Source: an uncultured Poribacteria bacterium (GTDB lineage: Bacteria > Poribacteria > WGA-4E > WGA-3G). From it: a stretch of 64,000 nucleotides of DNA. This document shows positions 1 through 8,625 of the stretch, piece after piece. Both the position numbers and the translations under genes were made by a program. Under the pieces are notes generated by a model. That model was not told the DNA's origin. It made no database searches and worked only from the letters and a program-made list of their open reading frames with translations. Position 1 is the stretch's first letter. Every line of letters starts with the position of its first letter. The stretch spans positions 930,001 to 994,000 of the forward strand of contig OX638352.1 in the NCBI GenBank assembly GCA_951813545.1. The letters are read 5' to 3'.

Positions 1-78
1 TACAATATAACGCCCATCACTGAACGTTATGAAAGCGAGATTTCGGTGAGGGTGTTTTCTTTTTTAAATTATTTCTAA
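1..78 (+). CDS. 3' end of an upstream gene (partial), possible beta-barrel protein
   Basis: Frame 1 is open from the window edge and ends at a TAA at 76-78, giving 25 residues that finish VRVFSFLNYF. Alternating hydrophobic residues and a C-terminal phenylalanine are typical of the last strand of outer-membrane beta-barrels, and the next gene downstream is also a barrel-type protein. The piece is too short to identify and could be chance coding. Confidence 0.3.
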   Translation, partial: YNITPITERYESEISVRVFSFLNYF

Positions 79-135
79 TTGAGCACCAAGCGTCCATTCA
101 GACCCCATAGCAGAATGTGGTGTCTTGTCGAGCCT

Positions 136-158
136 GCACTGCGCCGATGTTGCAGTGC
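136..158. other. short hairpin between two genes
   Basis: GCACTGC at 136-142 pairs with GCAGTGC at 152-158 around a 9-nt loop. No T run follows on either strand, so this is not a classical terminator. It may belong to the hairpin repeats that are frequent in this window. Confidence 0.3.
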
Positions 159-273
159 TACATACCTTGGCTAACCCTTTAAAAACCTCGTTCAACTTAA
201 GAAAACCATCGTGAAACGTAGTGGAACGATGCGCGAAGGTCAATTATTTAAAATCCTTAAAAGAGGAAAAAAG

Positions 274-2427
274 ATGCGTTACAGGACCGTTCTTTTGATA
301 CTCGCGGTGACCGCTGTGGTGAACTTAAACGCCGAAGCCAGCAAAGAAATCAAGCCGCTGCTAACTCGGGAGGCAATCGAAATAGATGGACACCTCAACG
401 AGGAACCTTGGGCTGAGACACAAGTTATCGACGACTTTACTCAGCAATCTCCCGATGAAGGTCAACCCATTAGCGAACGCACCGAAGTTCGCATGTTGTA
501 TGATACAGAGAAACTTTACATCGGGTTTGAATGTTACGATTCTCAGCCTGAAAAAATCGTTGCGAACGAGATGCGACGGGATGGACAACTTTGGCAAAAT
601 GACAACGTTTATGTGATGCTCGACACCTACGGTGATAAGCGGCAGTGTTTCTTCTTTCGGACAAACGCACTCGGAGCGCTGTCAGACACCGCAGTTACCG
701 ATGGTGGTGAAAACCTCAACGGAAGTTGGGACTGTATTTGGGAAGCTGCCGGACGACAACATGAAAAAGGGTGGACAGTTGAAATCGCGATTCCTTTTAA
801 TCAGTTGCGGTTTAAGAAAGAAGATTCGATGGTGTGGGGTGTAAATTTTGGACGCAATATTCAACGGACAAACGAAACATCACAGTGGATTCAGGTCCCG
901 CGAAGTCAGAGTTGGCCTGGGACATACCATCCAATATATCAAGGTAAACTCACAGGGCTACAAGGTATTGCATCCCCATCCTATTTTGATGTCAAGCCGT
1001 ATCTCCTCGGCGGTTTGGGACGGAACCTTGATGGTGAAGATTGGCAGCGTACCACCGAAGGCGACCTCGGATTGGACATGAAATACGGTGTGACCTCGAA
1101 CCTTACATTAGACTTGACGGTGAATACTGATTTCGCACAGGTAGAAGCAGACCAAGAGGAGGTCAACCTCACACGGTTTAGTCTCTTTTTTCCAGAGCGA
1201 CGCGATTTTTTCCTTGAAGGTAGCGGACTGTTCGCATTTGGCGCAGGCATCGGAGACTTCGGTCCACCACCATTATCAGTTTTCTACAGCCGCCGCATCG
1301 GTGTCGAAGACGACAAGCAGGTTCGGCTTCTTGGCGGTGGTAAACTGACCGGAAAAGTCGGCAATTACAGTGTAGGCGCGCTCAACATGACAACCGGTGC
1401 TTCGGAGGAAACTCCGATGACAAACTTCTCTGTGCTAAGGATGCAACGTGATATTTTCAGTGATTCAACCCTCGGCTTCATTTTCACCAACCGGCAGAGC
1501 GATTTCGGTAGCGACTATCACCGTAATGGAGGCGTAGACCTGTTTTTTAGACCACACGATCAGTGGCGGATGCGCGCGATGACTGTGGGGAGTTGGTCGC
1601 CAGATCCAGAAGAACGCGATCTCGCATGGTACCTTTCAAATAACTGGCGCAACAAGCATTTTCGCGTTAACGCTTCTTACCTTGACATCGGTCCCCACTT
1701 TACAAGTAAAATGGGTTTTATGCATCGGAGGGACATCCGGTCGCTCATGTTGAATACCAATTACGAAGTCCAAATCAGCCGCCATGGTATACGGGATGTT
1801 GGAGCAGGCTTCTCCGGTGGTTATCTATTGGACCACGATAACACGATCATCGGTTGGGACGTGGGGATCGCTGGGGATATACTTTGGAACTCCGACGATG
1901 GTGTCAACCTTGATTTCCGACGGTTTTTTGACCGTGTTGAGGAACCCTTCAGTATCGGTGACGCTGAAATCCCGGCTGGCGATTACGAGATGAACGAAGT
2001 CAGGTTGAATGTGTTCACCGAGAGCAGCCGTCCGTTTTCTGTATATAGCAGCGTGGATTATGCCGATTACTTTCACGGCACTCGGGTGAGTTTCGACATC
2101 GATAGTCAGTGGCGGATGACCTATCAGCTCGCGATCGAAACTCGATATCAGCGCAATTGGATTAACTTGCCCGAAACCGATCTATTTACAACAAATGTTG
2201 TCGGCGCACGGATCAGTTATGCGTTAAACACCCGTTTCTTTACCAAACTGTACGCACAGTGGAATGATAGTGCGGAACGGATAAGTGCAAATTTCTTGCT
2301 CAATTACATCTATCGCCCGGGAAGCGATTTTTACCTCGTGTACGATCAGGGTTGGGATACATTGGAAGGCTTCCAAGTACACGACTGGACAGTGTTGAGT
2401 AAGTTTACCTATCTATTCAGTCTATAG
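274..2427 (+). CDS. CBM9-like / DUF5916 outer-membrane surface protein
   Basis: A 717-residue secreted protein. An upstream in-frame start exists at 211, but AGAGGA lies just before the ATG at 274 and a clean signal peptide follows (MRYRTVLLILAVTAVV, cleavage near AEA-S), so 274 is preferred. Residues ~30-220 form a CBM9-like/DOMON-type beta sandwich, seen as 'EIDGHLNEEPW', 'LYIGFECYDSQPEKI' and 'WTVEIAIPFNQLRF'. The remaining ~480 residues match the DUF5916 type: 'FFPERRDFFLEGSGLFAFG' followed by many amphipathic strands, suggesting an outer-membrane barrel. The family often accompanies polysaccharide or peptide use, but the substrate is unknown. It stands alone with no obvious operon partner. 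Confidence 0.85.
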   Translation: MRYRTVLLILAVTAVVNLNAEASKEIKPLLTREAIEIDGHLNEEPWAETQVIDDFTQQSPDEGQPISERTEVRMLYDTEKLYIGFECYDSQPEKIVANEMRRDGQLWQNDNVYVMLDTYGDKRQCFFFRTNALGALSDTAVTDGGENLNGSWDCIWEAAGRQHEKGWTVEIAIPFNQLRFKKEDSMVWGVNFGRNIQRTNETSQWIQVPRSQSWPGTYHPIYQGKLTGLQGIASPSYFDVKPYLLGGLGRNLDGEDWQRTTEGDLGLDMKYGVTSNLTLDLTVNTDFAQVEADQEEVNLTRFSLFFPERRDFFLEGSGLFAFGAGIGDFGPPPLSVFYSRRIGVEDDKQVRLLGGGKLTGKVGNYSVGALNMTTGASEETPMTNFSVLRMQRDIFSDSTLGFIFTNRQSDFGSDYHRNGGVDLFFRPHDQWRMRAMTVGSWSPDPEERDLAWYLSNNWRNKHFRVNASYLDIGPHFTSKMGFMHRRDIRSLMLNTNYEVQISRHGIRDVGAGFSGGYLLDHDNTIIGWDVGIAGDILWNSDDGVNLDFRRFFDRVEEPFSIGDAEIPAGDYEMNEVRLNVFTESSRPFSVYSSVDYADYFHGTRVSFDIDSQWRMTYQLAIETRYQRNWINLPETDLFTTNVVGARISYALNTRFFTKLYAQWNDSAERISANFLLNYIYRPGSDFYLVYDQGWDTLEGFQVHDWTVLSKFTYLFSL

Positions 2428-2696
2428 TGTTTGGCGACACCAAAACATAGATTGGGTTGAACGAGTACCAGTGAAAAGCAAAAATCACAGAAGAATCTGC
2501 TCTCGTCCATACACTATATAAAAGAAGCACCGAATGAAACCGAACACCCCACTTATATCGTTCTATAAAACTGGGTTTCACTCCTTTTTAGATTTATATG
2601 ATGGCATCTCAGTTTTGATATGCCGCATTCAACTCAACTATAATTGGTGGGTATCAAAACAAGCATAATTTCAAAATTCAAAGGAAATTCACAAAG

Positions 2697-3278
2697 ATGA
2701 TACAACCAGATAACTTTGCATGCCACAATGTTCACTTGGAGACTGAACGCCTGAAACTTCGACCCTTTAAGGATGCCGATTTTGATACTGCTGTCCCTTT
2801 CTACAGAGATCCTGAATTTCTAAACGCGATTGAGGAATCTCCACCTGACGAACCCGTGTCAAAGGAGTATCTCAAAAAAGCCGGTAAATTCATGAGGGAT
2901 AGCGGATTTCTGTTTGCAATCGTAGAAAAGGCGAGTGGACGAACCATCGGCGAGGTATGTTTGCAGTGGATGAACTTGGACCGCGCGAAAATTGCGGGAG
3001 AAAAAATAACGCGTCTCCCCATTGCAATTTGGGACAAGACCTTATGGGGCAAAGGCTACGGAAAAGAGGTCGTACGATGTTTGATGGCGCATGCGTTTGA
3101 AAAACTTGAAATCGATCGGTTCTGTCCGGTGGACGTTCCTGTGGACAATATCCGTTCACAAGCGTTGTGGCAGTCGCTCGGATTGACCGTTGCCCGAGAA
3201 GCAGATGACGGAAAGATGCTGGACTTCGAGATCACACGCTCAGAATATGAGAAGGCAATCAAAGGAATACGTAAATAA
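2697..3278 (+). CDS. GNAT N-acetyltransferase, RimJ/RimL type
   Basis: A 193-residue acetyltransferase with the order of the RimJ/RimL group: 'LETERLKLRPFKDADF' near residue 15, an N-lobe with 'GRTIGEVCLQWM', then 'LWGKGYGKEVVRCLMAHAF' (acetyl-CoA pyrophosphate loop, Q/RxxGxG/A-like) and 'VPVDNIRSQALWQSLGL', the usual Asn-containing C-terminal motif. It transfers acetyl from acetyl-CoA to an amine; the acceptor cannot be read from sequence. The start has AAAGGAAA 9-14 nt upstream. It is a monocistronic gene in its own intergenic space. Confidence 0.85.
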   Translation: MIQPDNFACHNVHLETERLKLRPFKDADFDTAVPFYRDPEFLNAIEESPPDEPVSKEYLKKAGKFMRDSGFLFAIVEKASGRTIGEVCLQWMNLDRAKIAGEKITRLPIAIWDKTLWGKGYGKEVVRCLMAHAFEKLEIDRFCPVDVPVDNIRSQALWQSLGLTVAREADDGKMLDFEITRSEYEKAIKGIRK

Positions 3279-3340
3279 CGTGAATTCGACCTATGTCGAC
3301 TTATCAACATAAATGAAGGTTTCAGGATAAATGGACATAG

Positions 3341-3544
3341 CACTCCGCTGGAGTGCCATCCACCGTCAATCACTTTCTATAGACAGGTTGCTCCGCTGGA
3401 GCAAGGAGAACGATTTTTTAGCTTCCCGACTTTAAACGTCTTGATAGCGTATGTTTATATGCGTCATTTATTTTCTGTTTCCTCACGCCAGAGGCGTGAT
3501 ATGTCTATAGAAACTATAAACGTCCTCGCACTCCAGCGGAGTGC
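3341..3544. repeat. cluster of four 3-nt-loop mini-hairpins
   Basis: This 363-bp gap holds no gene but has four tiny palindromes: CACTCC-GCT-GGAGTG (3341-3355), TTGCTCC-GCT-GGAGCAA (3388-3404), TCACGCC-AGA-GGCGTGA (3483-3499) and GCACTCC-AGC-GGAGTGC (3528-3544). All have 6-7-bp stems and a 3-nt loop. The flanking text 'tctatag' recurs beside the second and third, on opposite sides, so whole units appear inverted relative to each other. Confidence 0.75.
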
Positions 3545-3641
3545 TATGTATCTAAAGAGTTGCTGAAGGCAGACAATCGCGCTTGCGGAAAACCTTTACC
3601 GAACTTACGTTAAATAGCATCCTAAATCAAAGGAGTCTCCG

Positions 3642-4991
3642 ATGTTCAGCACACAACTCGCGCAGCGTGCCGCAGAAAACAATCCGATCCGCGTCGGGAT
3701 CATTGGTGCAGGAAAATTCGGTGCGGGACTGGTCGCACAGATTTCACAGATGCAAGGCATGGTGGCAAGTGCGATTGCGGACATCAATCTGGAACACGCC
3801 ACAAACGCCTATGCGGTCAGCAATGTCCCAACCGACGCAATCCTGCAGGTACGAAACGTCAACGCGGTGAACGACGCTATCCGCAGTGGCAAACGCGCAG
3901 TTACTGAAGATGGAATGCATATTATTCAGTCCGATCTGATTGATGTGGTTGTGGAAGCAACCGGTATCCCAGAGGTCGGCGCACGAATGGCATATTACAC
4001 GCTGATACACAAAAAGCATCTTGTGATGGTTAACGTCGAAACGGATGTTACTGTAGGTCCATTCCTGAGACACTTGGCAGACAACGCGGAGGTCGTCTAT
4101 ACACTCGTAGACGGCGACCAACCGGGTGTGACGATGAACATCGTTGAGTGGGCAAAAACGCTCGGTTTTGAGATTGTAGCGGCGGGACGCGGCACGGTAT
4201 TCTACGACGATGATCGCGTCGGAATACCAGACACCGTTCCACAACGATTCGGATTCAGTCGAGAGTTGATTGAACGGCGCACGATCAATTTCAAGATGTT
4301 CAACTCGTTCCGAGATGGATCAAAGGCACAGATTGAGATGACCTCTTTGGCGAACATGGCAGGTCTACCACCGGACGTGCGCGGTATGCACGAACCATCA
4401 GTAGATATTGCGGACATCGCCGAAGTCTTCAGTTTAAAAGAAGAAGGCGGCATTCTGAGCCGCCACGGTGTCGTTGAACTCGCAAACAGTATTGCCACAG
4501 ATGGCAAGACGATGTTAGACAATCCACTTCGGATGGGGGTATTCGTCGTTATTCGGACGGATCACCCATTCACCCAAGAAGATCTTGCTGGCTACAATCT
4601 GTATCCGGGAGGTAATGGCAAGAACTATCTCCTCTACCGTCCCTATCACCTCGTGGCTGTTGAAGCACCGATTTCGATCGCGAAAGCCGCGCTTTATGGA
4701 CAACCGACAGGTACACCACTCCCGACACCTGTCGCTGACGTTATTACAGTTGCTAAACGCGATCTGAAAGCGGGAGAGATACTCGACGGGAGCGGTGGGT
4801 ATACTGTCAACGGACTGATTGAAAAGGCGGAAATCGCACGTGCTGAGAATCTGCTCCCCCTCGGTTTAGCAGACAACGCCAAATTAAAATGTGATGTCTT
4901 CCAAGGGGAAGCGATCTCTTACGATATGGTAGAACTCAACGAGGACTCCTTCGTTCTCAAACTTCGTCGCCTGCAAGACGCGACTGTCTGA
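3642..4991 (+). CDS. Homoserine-dehydrogenase-like NAD(P) oxidoreductase with C-terminal SAF domain
   Basis: A 449-residue cytosolic protein. Residues ~15-45 carry the Rossmann motif 'VGIIGAGKFGAGLV', followed by a catalytic-type domain with 'VVVEATGIPEVGARMAYYTL' and 'LVDGDQPGVTMNIVEWAKTLG'. The last ~100 residues ('VITVAKRDLKAGEILDG ... NLLPLGLADNAKLKCDV') are a SAF-type beta-clip, as found in sialate synthases, altronate dehydratases and FlgA. This two-part architecture is known in bacterial sugar-acid catabolic clusters (DRL-like oxidoreductases); the exact substrate is not evident. AAAGGAG sits 7-13 nt before the ATG. It converges on the zinc alcohol dehydrogenase gene, with 7 nt between the stops. 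Confidence 0.8.
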   Translation: MFSTQLAQRAAENNPIRVGIIGAGKFGAGLVAQISQMQGMVASAIADINLEHATNAYAVSNVPTDAILQVRNVNAVNDAIRSGKRAVTEDGMHIIQSDLIDVVVEATGIPEVGARMAYYTLIHKKHLVMVNVETDVTVGPFLRHLADNAEVVYTLVDGDQPGVTMNIVEWAKTLGFEIVAAGRGTVFYDDDRVGIPDTVPQRFGFSRELIERRTINFKMFNSFRDGSKAQIEMTSLANMAGLPPDVRGMHEPSVDIADIAEVFSLKEEGGILSRHGVVELANSIATDGKTMLDNPLRMGVFVVIRTDHPFTQEDLAGYNLYPGGNGKNYLLYRPYHLVAVEAPISIAKAALYGQPTGTPLPTPVADVITVAKRDLKAGEILDGSGGYTVNGLIEKAEIARAENLLPLGLADNAKLKCDVFQGEAISYDMVELNEDSFVLKLRRLQDATV

Positions 4992-4998
4992 GAATTGA

Positions 4999-6021
4999 CT
5001 ATTCCCACGGATGCAGCACGACCTTACCACATTCTCCGGTCGCCTGTAATTCCCACGCTTTCTGTACATCACGCATCGGGTAGGTGTGTGTGATGAACGT
5101 GTCTATCTGTTCGGTTGAATTTTGGATGACCTGCATTAATTTCGGATAACTACCAAGATTATAGTGCCAATTCCCGCGTAGAACTAAGCCTTTCCGAATC
5201 ATGTCCCGGCTCGCCGCGAGCGGAAATTCTCCACCTTCACCGACGAACGTGACTTGTCCTTTTCTTCGGGCTGCGTCTACCATCAACCGATGCGCTGCAG
5301 ATGCGCCTGAGCAGTCTACTGCTTTGTCAATCCCAACACCGTCCGTTAAATCCTGAATTTGATCGAGAATATCTTCGTCATTCGGGTTCAAGACAACCTC
5401 CGCGCCTAACTTTTTCGCGAGTTCGGCACGATACGGGTGACTCTCTACACCAATGACACGCGCACCGCGATAGTGGGCGTTGATAATACCGCCTAACCCG
5501 ACGGGACCTAAGCCGGTAACCATGACCGTATCCAGTGAATTAACCTGCATCTGCTCCATCGCGCCAAACGTTGGTCCCAATCCACAGCATGCCATCCCAG
5601 CGTGTTCATAACTTAAACCGTCTGGAATTGGAAATAACATATCTTCCATTTTGTGCATATACTGTGCATAAGTTGCCGAAGCCACCTCTTCTCCGACGAG
5701 ATCCCGGATACTTGGACGACTACCTCCCATACAGTGGATGTGCTCACCAGAGACACACATCTGACATTTACCACAGGTATTCTGGGGTTGCACCACTACA
5801 CGGTCCCCTACCTGGACACGACCGGGTTGTGCGACTTCAACGACTTCACCAGCGGCTTCGTGTCCAAAACCTTCACCGGTGCCTCCATGTATGAATCCTT
5901 TATACTCTGTACACATCGGGACGGCGTGAATTTTGACAACAGCGATATCTCCACCAGCGCGGGGATCCGATTTTTCAACCACGCCCCCTTTTTGATCACC
6001 AAACATTGCTGCAACCTGCAT
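4999..6021 (-). CDS. Zinc-dependent alcohol dehydrogenase (MDR family)
   Basis: A 340-residue medium-chain dehydrogenase. The catalytic zinc ligands are visible as 'MCTEYKGF' (Cys) and 'GFGHEAAGEV' (His-Glu). The structural zinc site is 'CGKCQMCVSGEHIHC' with four cysteines. The Rossmann motif is 'VMVTGLGPVGLGGI', followed by 'GVESHPYR'. The frame extends to a TTG at 6060, but that adds 13 atypical residues; the ATG at 6021 gives 'MQVAAMFGDQKGGVVEK', the usual family N-terminus. No strong ribosome site is visible for either. It oxidises an alcohol or polyol with NAD(P); the substrate is unknown. Confidence 0.85.
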   Translation of the reverse strand: MQVAAMFGDQKGGVVEKSDPRAGGDIAVVKIHAVPMCTEYKGFIHGGTGEGFGHEAAGEVVEVAQPGRVQVGDRVVVQPQNTCGKCQMCVSGEHIHCMGGSRPSIRDLVGEEVASATYAQYMHKMEDMLFPIPDGLSYEHAGMACCGLGPTFGAMEQMQVNSLDTVMVTGLGPVGLGGIINAHYRGARVIGVESHPYRAELAKKLGAEVVLNPNDEDILDQIQDLTDGVGIDKAVDCSGASAAHRLMVDAARRKGQVTFVGEGGEFPLAASRDMIRKGLVLRGNWHYNLGSYPKLMQVIQNSTEQIDTFITHTYPMRDVQKAWELQATGECGKVVLHPWE

Positions 6022-6202
6022 AAAAACGATAATAACCAAGGCTCCCCGCACCCCCGACAAAGACTGGCGGAGTTTTTATCGCGGAAAGAAAAGGTTTTCC
6101 TCCTTCTAAGATGTATTAATACCATAGCATACGTATTGAAATCTATCAAGGTAAAATTGATGTAATCTACTATGTCTTTTCGACAACTTCAGCACAATAT
6201 GG

Positions 6203-6455
6203 TATTATTTTAACCCAAGTTGCTACCTATGTGATTTTAGACGCACGAACACCGTTTTTCAGTGAACAGCGGTCATTTTTGCGAAAAATTTGGCGCGTTT
6301 CTTGCCATTTTCGGTACGAAGAGGCACAGGCTAACAGTCTATGCTACAAAGTGGCAACTTGGGTTATTTTAATCCAAGTTGCCGCCTAAAATGCCATAAT
6401 TTGTTCAGTGCTGTTCATTTATTGAAAAGTATTATTTTAATCCAAGTTGCTACCT
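6203..6455. repeat. three direct copies of a CCAAGTTGC repeat plus one inverted arm
   Basis: The 680-bp gap between the alcohol dehydrogenase start and the IS5 element has no credible gene. It contains ATTATTTTAA-YCCAAGTTGC-TACCTA at 6204-6229, a close copy at 6364-6388 and another at 6430-6455. An inverted arm GGCAACTTGG at 6353-6362 faces CCAAGTTGCC at 6374-6383 (10-bp stem, 11-nt loop). Spacing is about 160 and 66 bp. Confidence 0.65.
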
Positions 6456-6717
6456 AAAAGGTTATAGACAGCTTGGGTTATTAAGTACGCTCCATTTTCG
6501 TGCAGTCAAGTATAAAGAATGCCCTATTTTGTGCAGCGCCTTCTCTGGGTTTTGTAGAAAACTCCGTCAATATAGTATTGTTCAGATTGGCACGGAATTT
6601 GCTAAATCTAAATAACGCGAGTTCAACACCAATGTGTAGATCGGTTTGCTTCGATCATAAAAGTTAGGTATGGGTGACAATTTAGATTATGTTAACATCA
6701 TTAGACATTATAACAAT

Positions 6718-7323
6718 TTAATGTTGAAGTTCGGGATAGACCCAAGGTCTGAAGTTTAACCTAAAGTTGTGTAACCCACAACAAGTTTCCATAACTAAAT
6801 CGGCAAACCCTTTTTTAGAGGTGCGCAACTTATCTTTGACGATCCGGTATCTTTTGATACCCCTAATAGCATGTTCAATGCGGATGCGGATGGATGAAAT
6901 CTCACGATTCTTCGCTTTCTCTTGATCCGTCAGGTCTCGACTTTTCGGTTTCTTCATAGGTTGAATCATCTTCACACCCGGAACCGAAAAACCTTGAAAG
7001 CCTGAATCTTGATACAAACAACTGCCCTCTGGCAGGAGATAGACCGTCATATCAGCAATGCGCTTGTCATGTATCCTGCCTTCATAGGAGGGGGTCAATA
7101 ACAACACTTTGCTATCCGCATTGATCAGCAGGTTATTCTTGAGGGTGTGTTGCTTCTTTTTACCACTATAATAGGCCTGCTGTGCTTCTCGGTCTTTTGG
7201 ACGCTGAATCGGACGCTCCGTACCATCATGAAAAAAAGAGACTTGAATCTTGACGATCTGTTGAAGCCTGCGGCGATGCGTCAACAGTTGAAGCGACTGC
7301 TTCCCGTGATGGCAACGCTTCAA
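6718..7323 (-). CDS. IS5-family transposase, catalytic part (orfB)
   Basis: This frame of up to 201 codons contains the whole DDE domain. It shows 'HDGTERPIQRPKDREAQQAY' (first Asp), 'YYSGKKKQHTLKN', 'GRIHDKRIADM', 'YQDSGFQGF' (second Asp) and 'IRIRIEHAIRGIKRYRIV' (Glu plus the usual R/K). All catalytic residues are present. The ATG at 7323 is probably not a real start; codons before 7237 are likely out of frame, and expression should come from orfA by a +1 (or -2) shift at the T7 run. Confidence 0.75.
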   Translation of the reverse strand: MKRCHHGKQSLQLLTHRRRLQQIVKIQVSFFHDGTERPIQRPKDREAQQAYYSGKKKQHTLKNNLLINADSKVLLLTPSYEGRIHDKRIADMTVYLLPEGSCLYQDSGFQGFSVPGVKMIQPMKKPKSRDLTDQEKAKNREISSIRIRIEHAIRGIKRYRIVKDKLRTSKKGFADLVMETCCGLHNFRLNFRPWVYPELQH

Positions 7324-7666
7324 GGTCTGCCAGAGCAGAGTTCAACACAGGCAAGAGCCTATGAATCCATTTGTTAGCGACGGGTGGAGACATCCCAAAA
7401 AGTTCACCAAGCACATCTTGCGTCATCGCTTTTCGGAGGTATATCAAAATAAAAAGTAAGTGATCCTCGTGAGACGGTAAGCAACTGTTCTTATAGAGAG
7501 TATACCGACGTTTCTTTCGGTGTTTGCCATCAAGCGTCTGTGTTTCTACGAACGCCAGAAATCGCTTGGAAAAGGACGCAAGAAGTGCTGAAAACTCTTC
7601 GAGTGTATAACCTGTCAACGACAAGAATCGTTTCGGTTTATCTTTCAGTATTTCATAACGGGTCAT
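7226..7666 (-). CDS. IS5-family transposase, N-terminal part (orfA)
   Basis: A 146-residue reading frame with GGAG 9 nt before its ATG. It carries an N-terminal helix-turn-helix of the DDE_Tnp_4-associated type: 'TGYTLEEFSALLASFSKRF' then 'MTQDVLGELFGMSPPVANKW'. The frame stops at TGA (7228-7226), immediately after a T7 run (minus strand, 7237-7231). One base dropped in that run joins it to the downstream frame as ...SSLFFHDGTERPI, exactly at the first catalytic aspartate. Either slippage produces the full transposase or the copy carries an indel. Confidence 0.75.
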   Translation of the reverse strand: MTRYEILKDKPKRFLSLTGYTLEEFSALLASFSKRFLAFVETQTLDGKHRKKRRYTLYKNSCLPSHEDHLLFILIYLRKAMTQDVLGELFGMSPPVANKWIHRLLPVLNSALADLEALPSREAVASTVDASPQASTDRQDSSLFFS

Positions 7667-7765
7667 CAGTGGGTCTCCAAAATAGGATTTCTTCTGATTT
7701 TACCATAGACCAACTAAACTTACAATTAAATCGTTATAATGTCTATTTCAAAAGGAGCAATCAAA

Positions 7766-8623
7766 ATGAAACGAGGAATCTATTTTCTGACATTTGCGAT
7801 AGTAATCGGTATTTTCTCACTAAATACGGCACCTGCATCTATTGTAACAGATGGGCTTGTCAGCTATTGGACCTTTGATAGAGTTCATATTATTAACAAA
7901 ACAGCAACAGATGTTTGAGGTGACAACAACGGTAAAATCAGCGGAAATCCTAAAGTTGTTATCGGTCAAGTCGGAGAAGCACTTGAGTTCGATGGTGCTG
8001 GCGACTTTGTTAACCTAACCACGCTTGGAAATTTTGGCAGACAGTTTGGCACGTCTTCGTTTGAAACCTGGATCAAAACCAGTAATACGACTGATTGGAT
8101 GACTCTCATCAATACGCGTGGCGCGGAATGTCCTAATTGGGGAATAGAACTCAACGGGGTTAATAGAAGAGATGGACTTGAGATTATTGCAGGCACTCTT
8201 CATCATTACATTGGCATTGGCGGTCCAAAAGGATGTGGGGGTGCTGGTTCAGGCAATAGTATGGCTATCTTTGATGGCAAATGGCATCACATTGTTTACA
8301 CAAATGACTATGTGATAAATGAAGTCGGAGGAAACGGTAAAAGAATTATCTATATAGACGGTATAGCCCGTTCTCCGAGCAACCATGGATTCGGAGGTAA
8401 CAGAGCATTTTCGCCATTTACAGCACCTGTAACCCTTGGCGCAAGAAAGTTTCCTGGAAAATCAACAGGTCATTTCGTGGGTATGATTGATGAAGTCCGT
8501 TTTTACGATCGTCCGCTCACACCGGATGAAGTTATCCAAAATTTTGAATCAACCGAACCTTATAACATCGCGCCTAAAGGAAAATTATCCACAGTCTGGG
8601 GAGCATTAAAGACAAAATTATAG
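7766..8623 (+). pseudogene. LamG-domain secreted protein, interrupted by an in-frame TGA
   Basis: AAAGGAG lies 8 nt before the ATG at 7766, followed by a signal peptide (MKRGIYFLTFAIVIGIFSLN...A). Codon 51 is TGA (7916-7918) in the context ATDV-stop-GDNNG, where LamG proteins of this type normally have Trp (TGG). After it the same frame runs open to 8623. It shows a complete concanavalin-like LamG sandwich: 'GEALEFDGAGDFVNL', 'FDGKWHHIVYTND', 'IYIDGIARSP', 'GMIDEVRFYDRPLTPDEV'. The C-terminus is KGKLSTVWGALKTKL, the tail shared with other secreted proteins here. One base change (or a sequencing error) separates it from a 285-residue protein. An IS5 element sits directly upstream. Confidence 0.8.
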
Positions 8624-8625
8624 CG

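Larger units (their letters stand above)
6702..7745 (-). mobile_element. IS5-family insertion sequence (~1.04 kb)
   Basis: The ends are 21-bp inverted repeats: left at 6702-6722 (TAGACATTATAACAATTTAAT) and right at 7725-7745, differing at one base. A TA dinucleotide lies at each outer edge and could be the target duplication, which would fit the IS427-like branch. Inside is a DDE transposase in two overlapping frames on the minus strand. The right end is only 20 bp from the start of the LamG gene, so insertion probably displaced that gene's promoter. Confidence 0.75.

Noticed and set aside
3341..3544. CRISPR array
   Set aside because: The palindromes differ from each other and spacing is irregular; no cas genes in the window.
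5653..6165. 170-codon plus-strand ORF
   Set aside because: Lies antisense to the zinc alcohol dehydrogenase and reads as its complement; a shadow frame.
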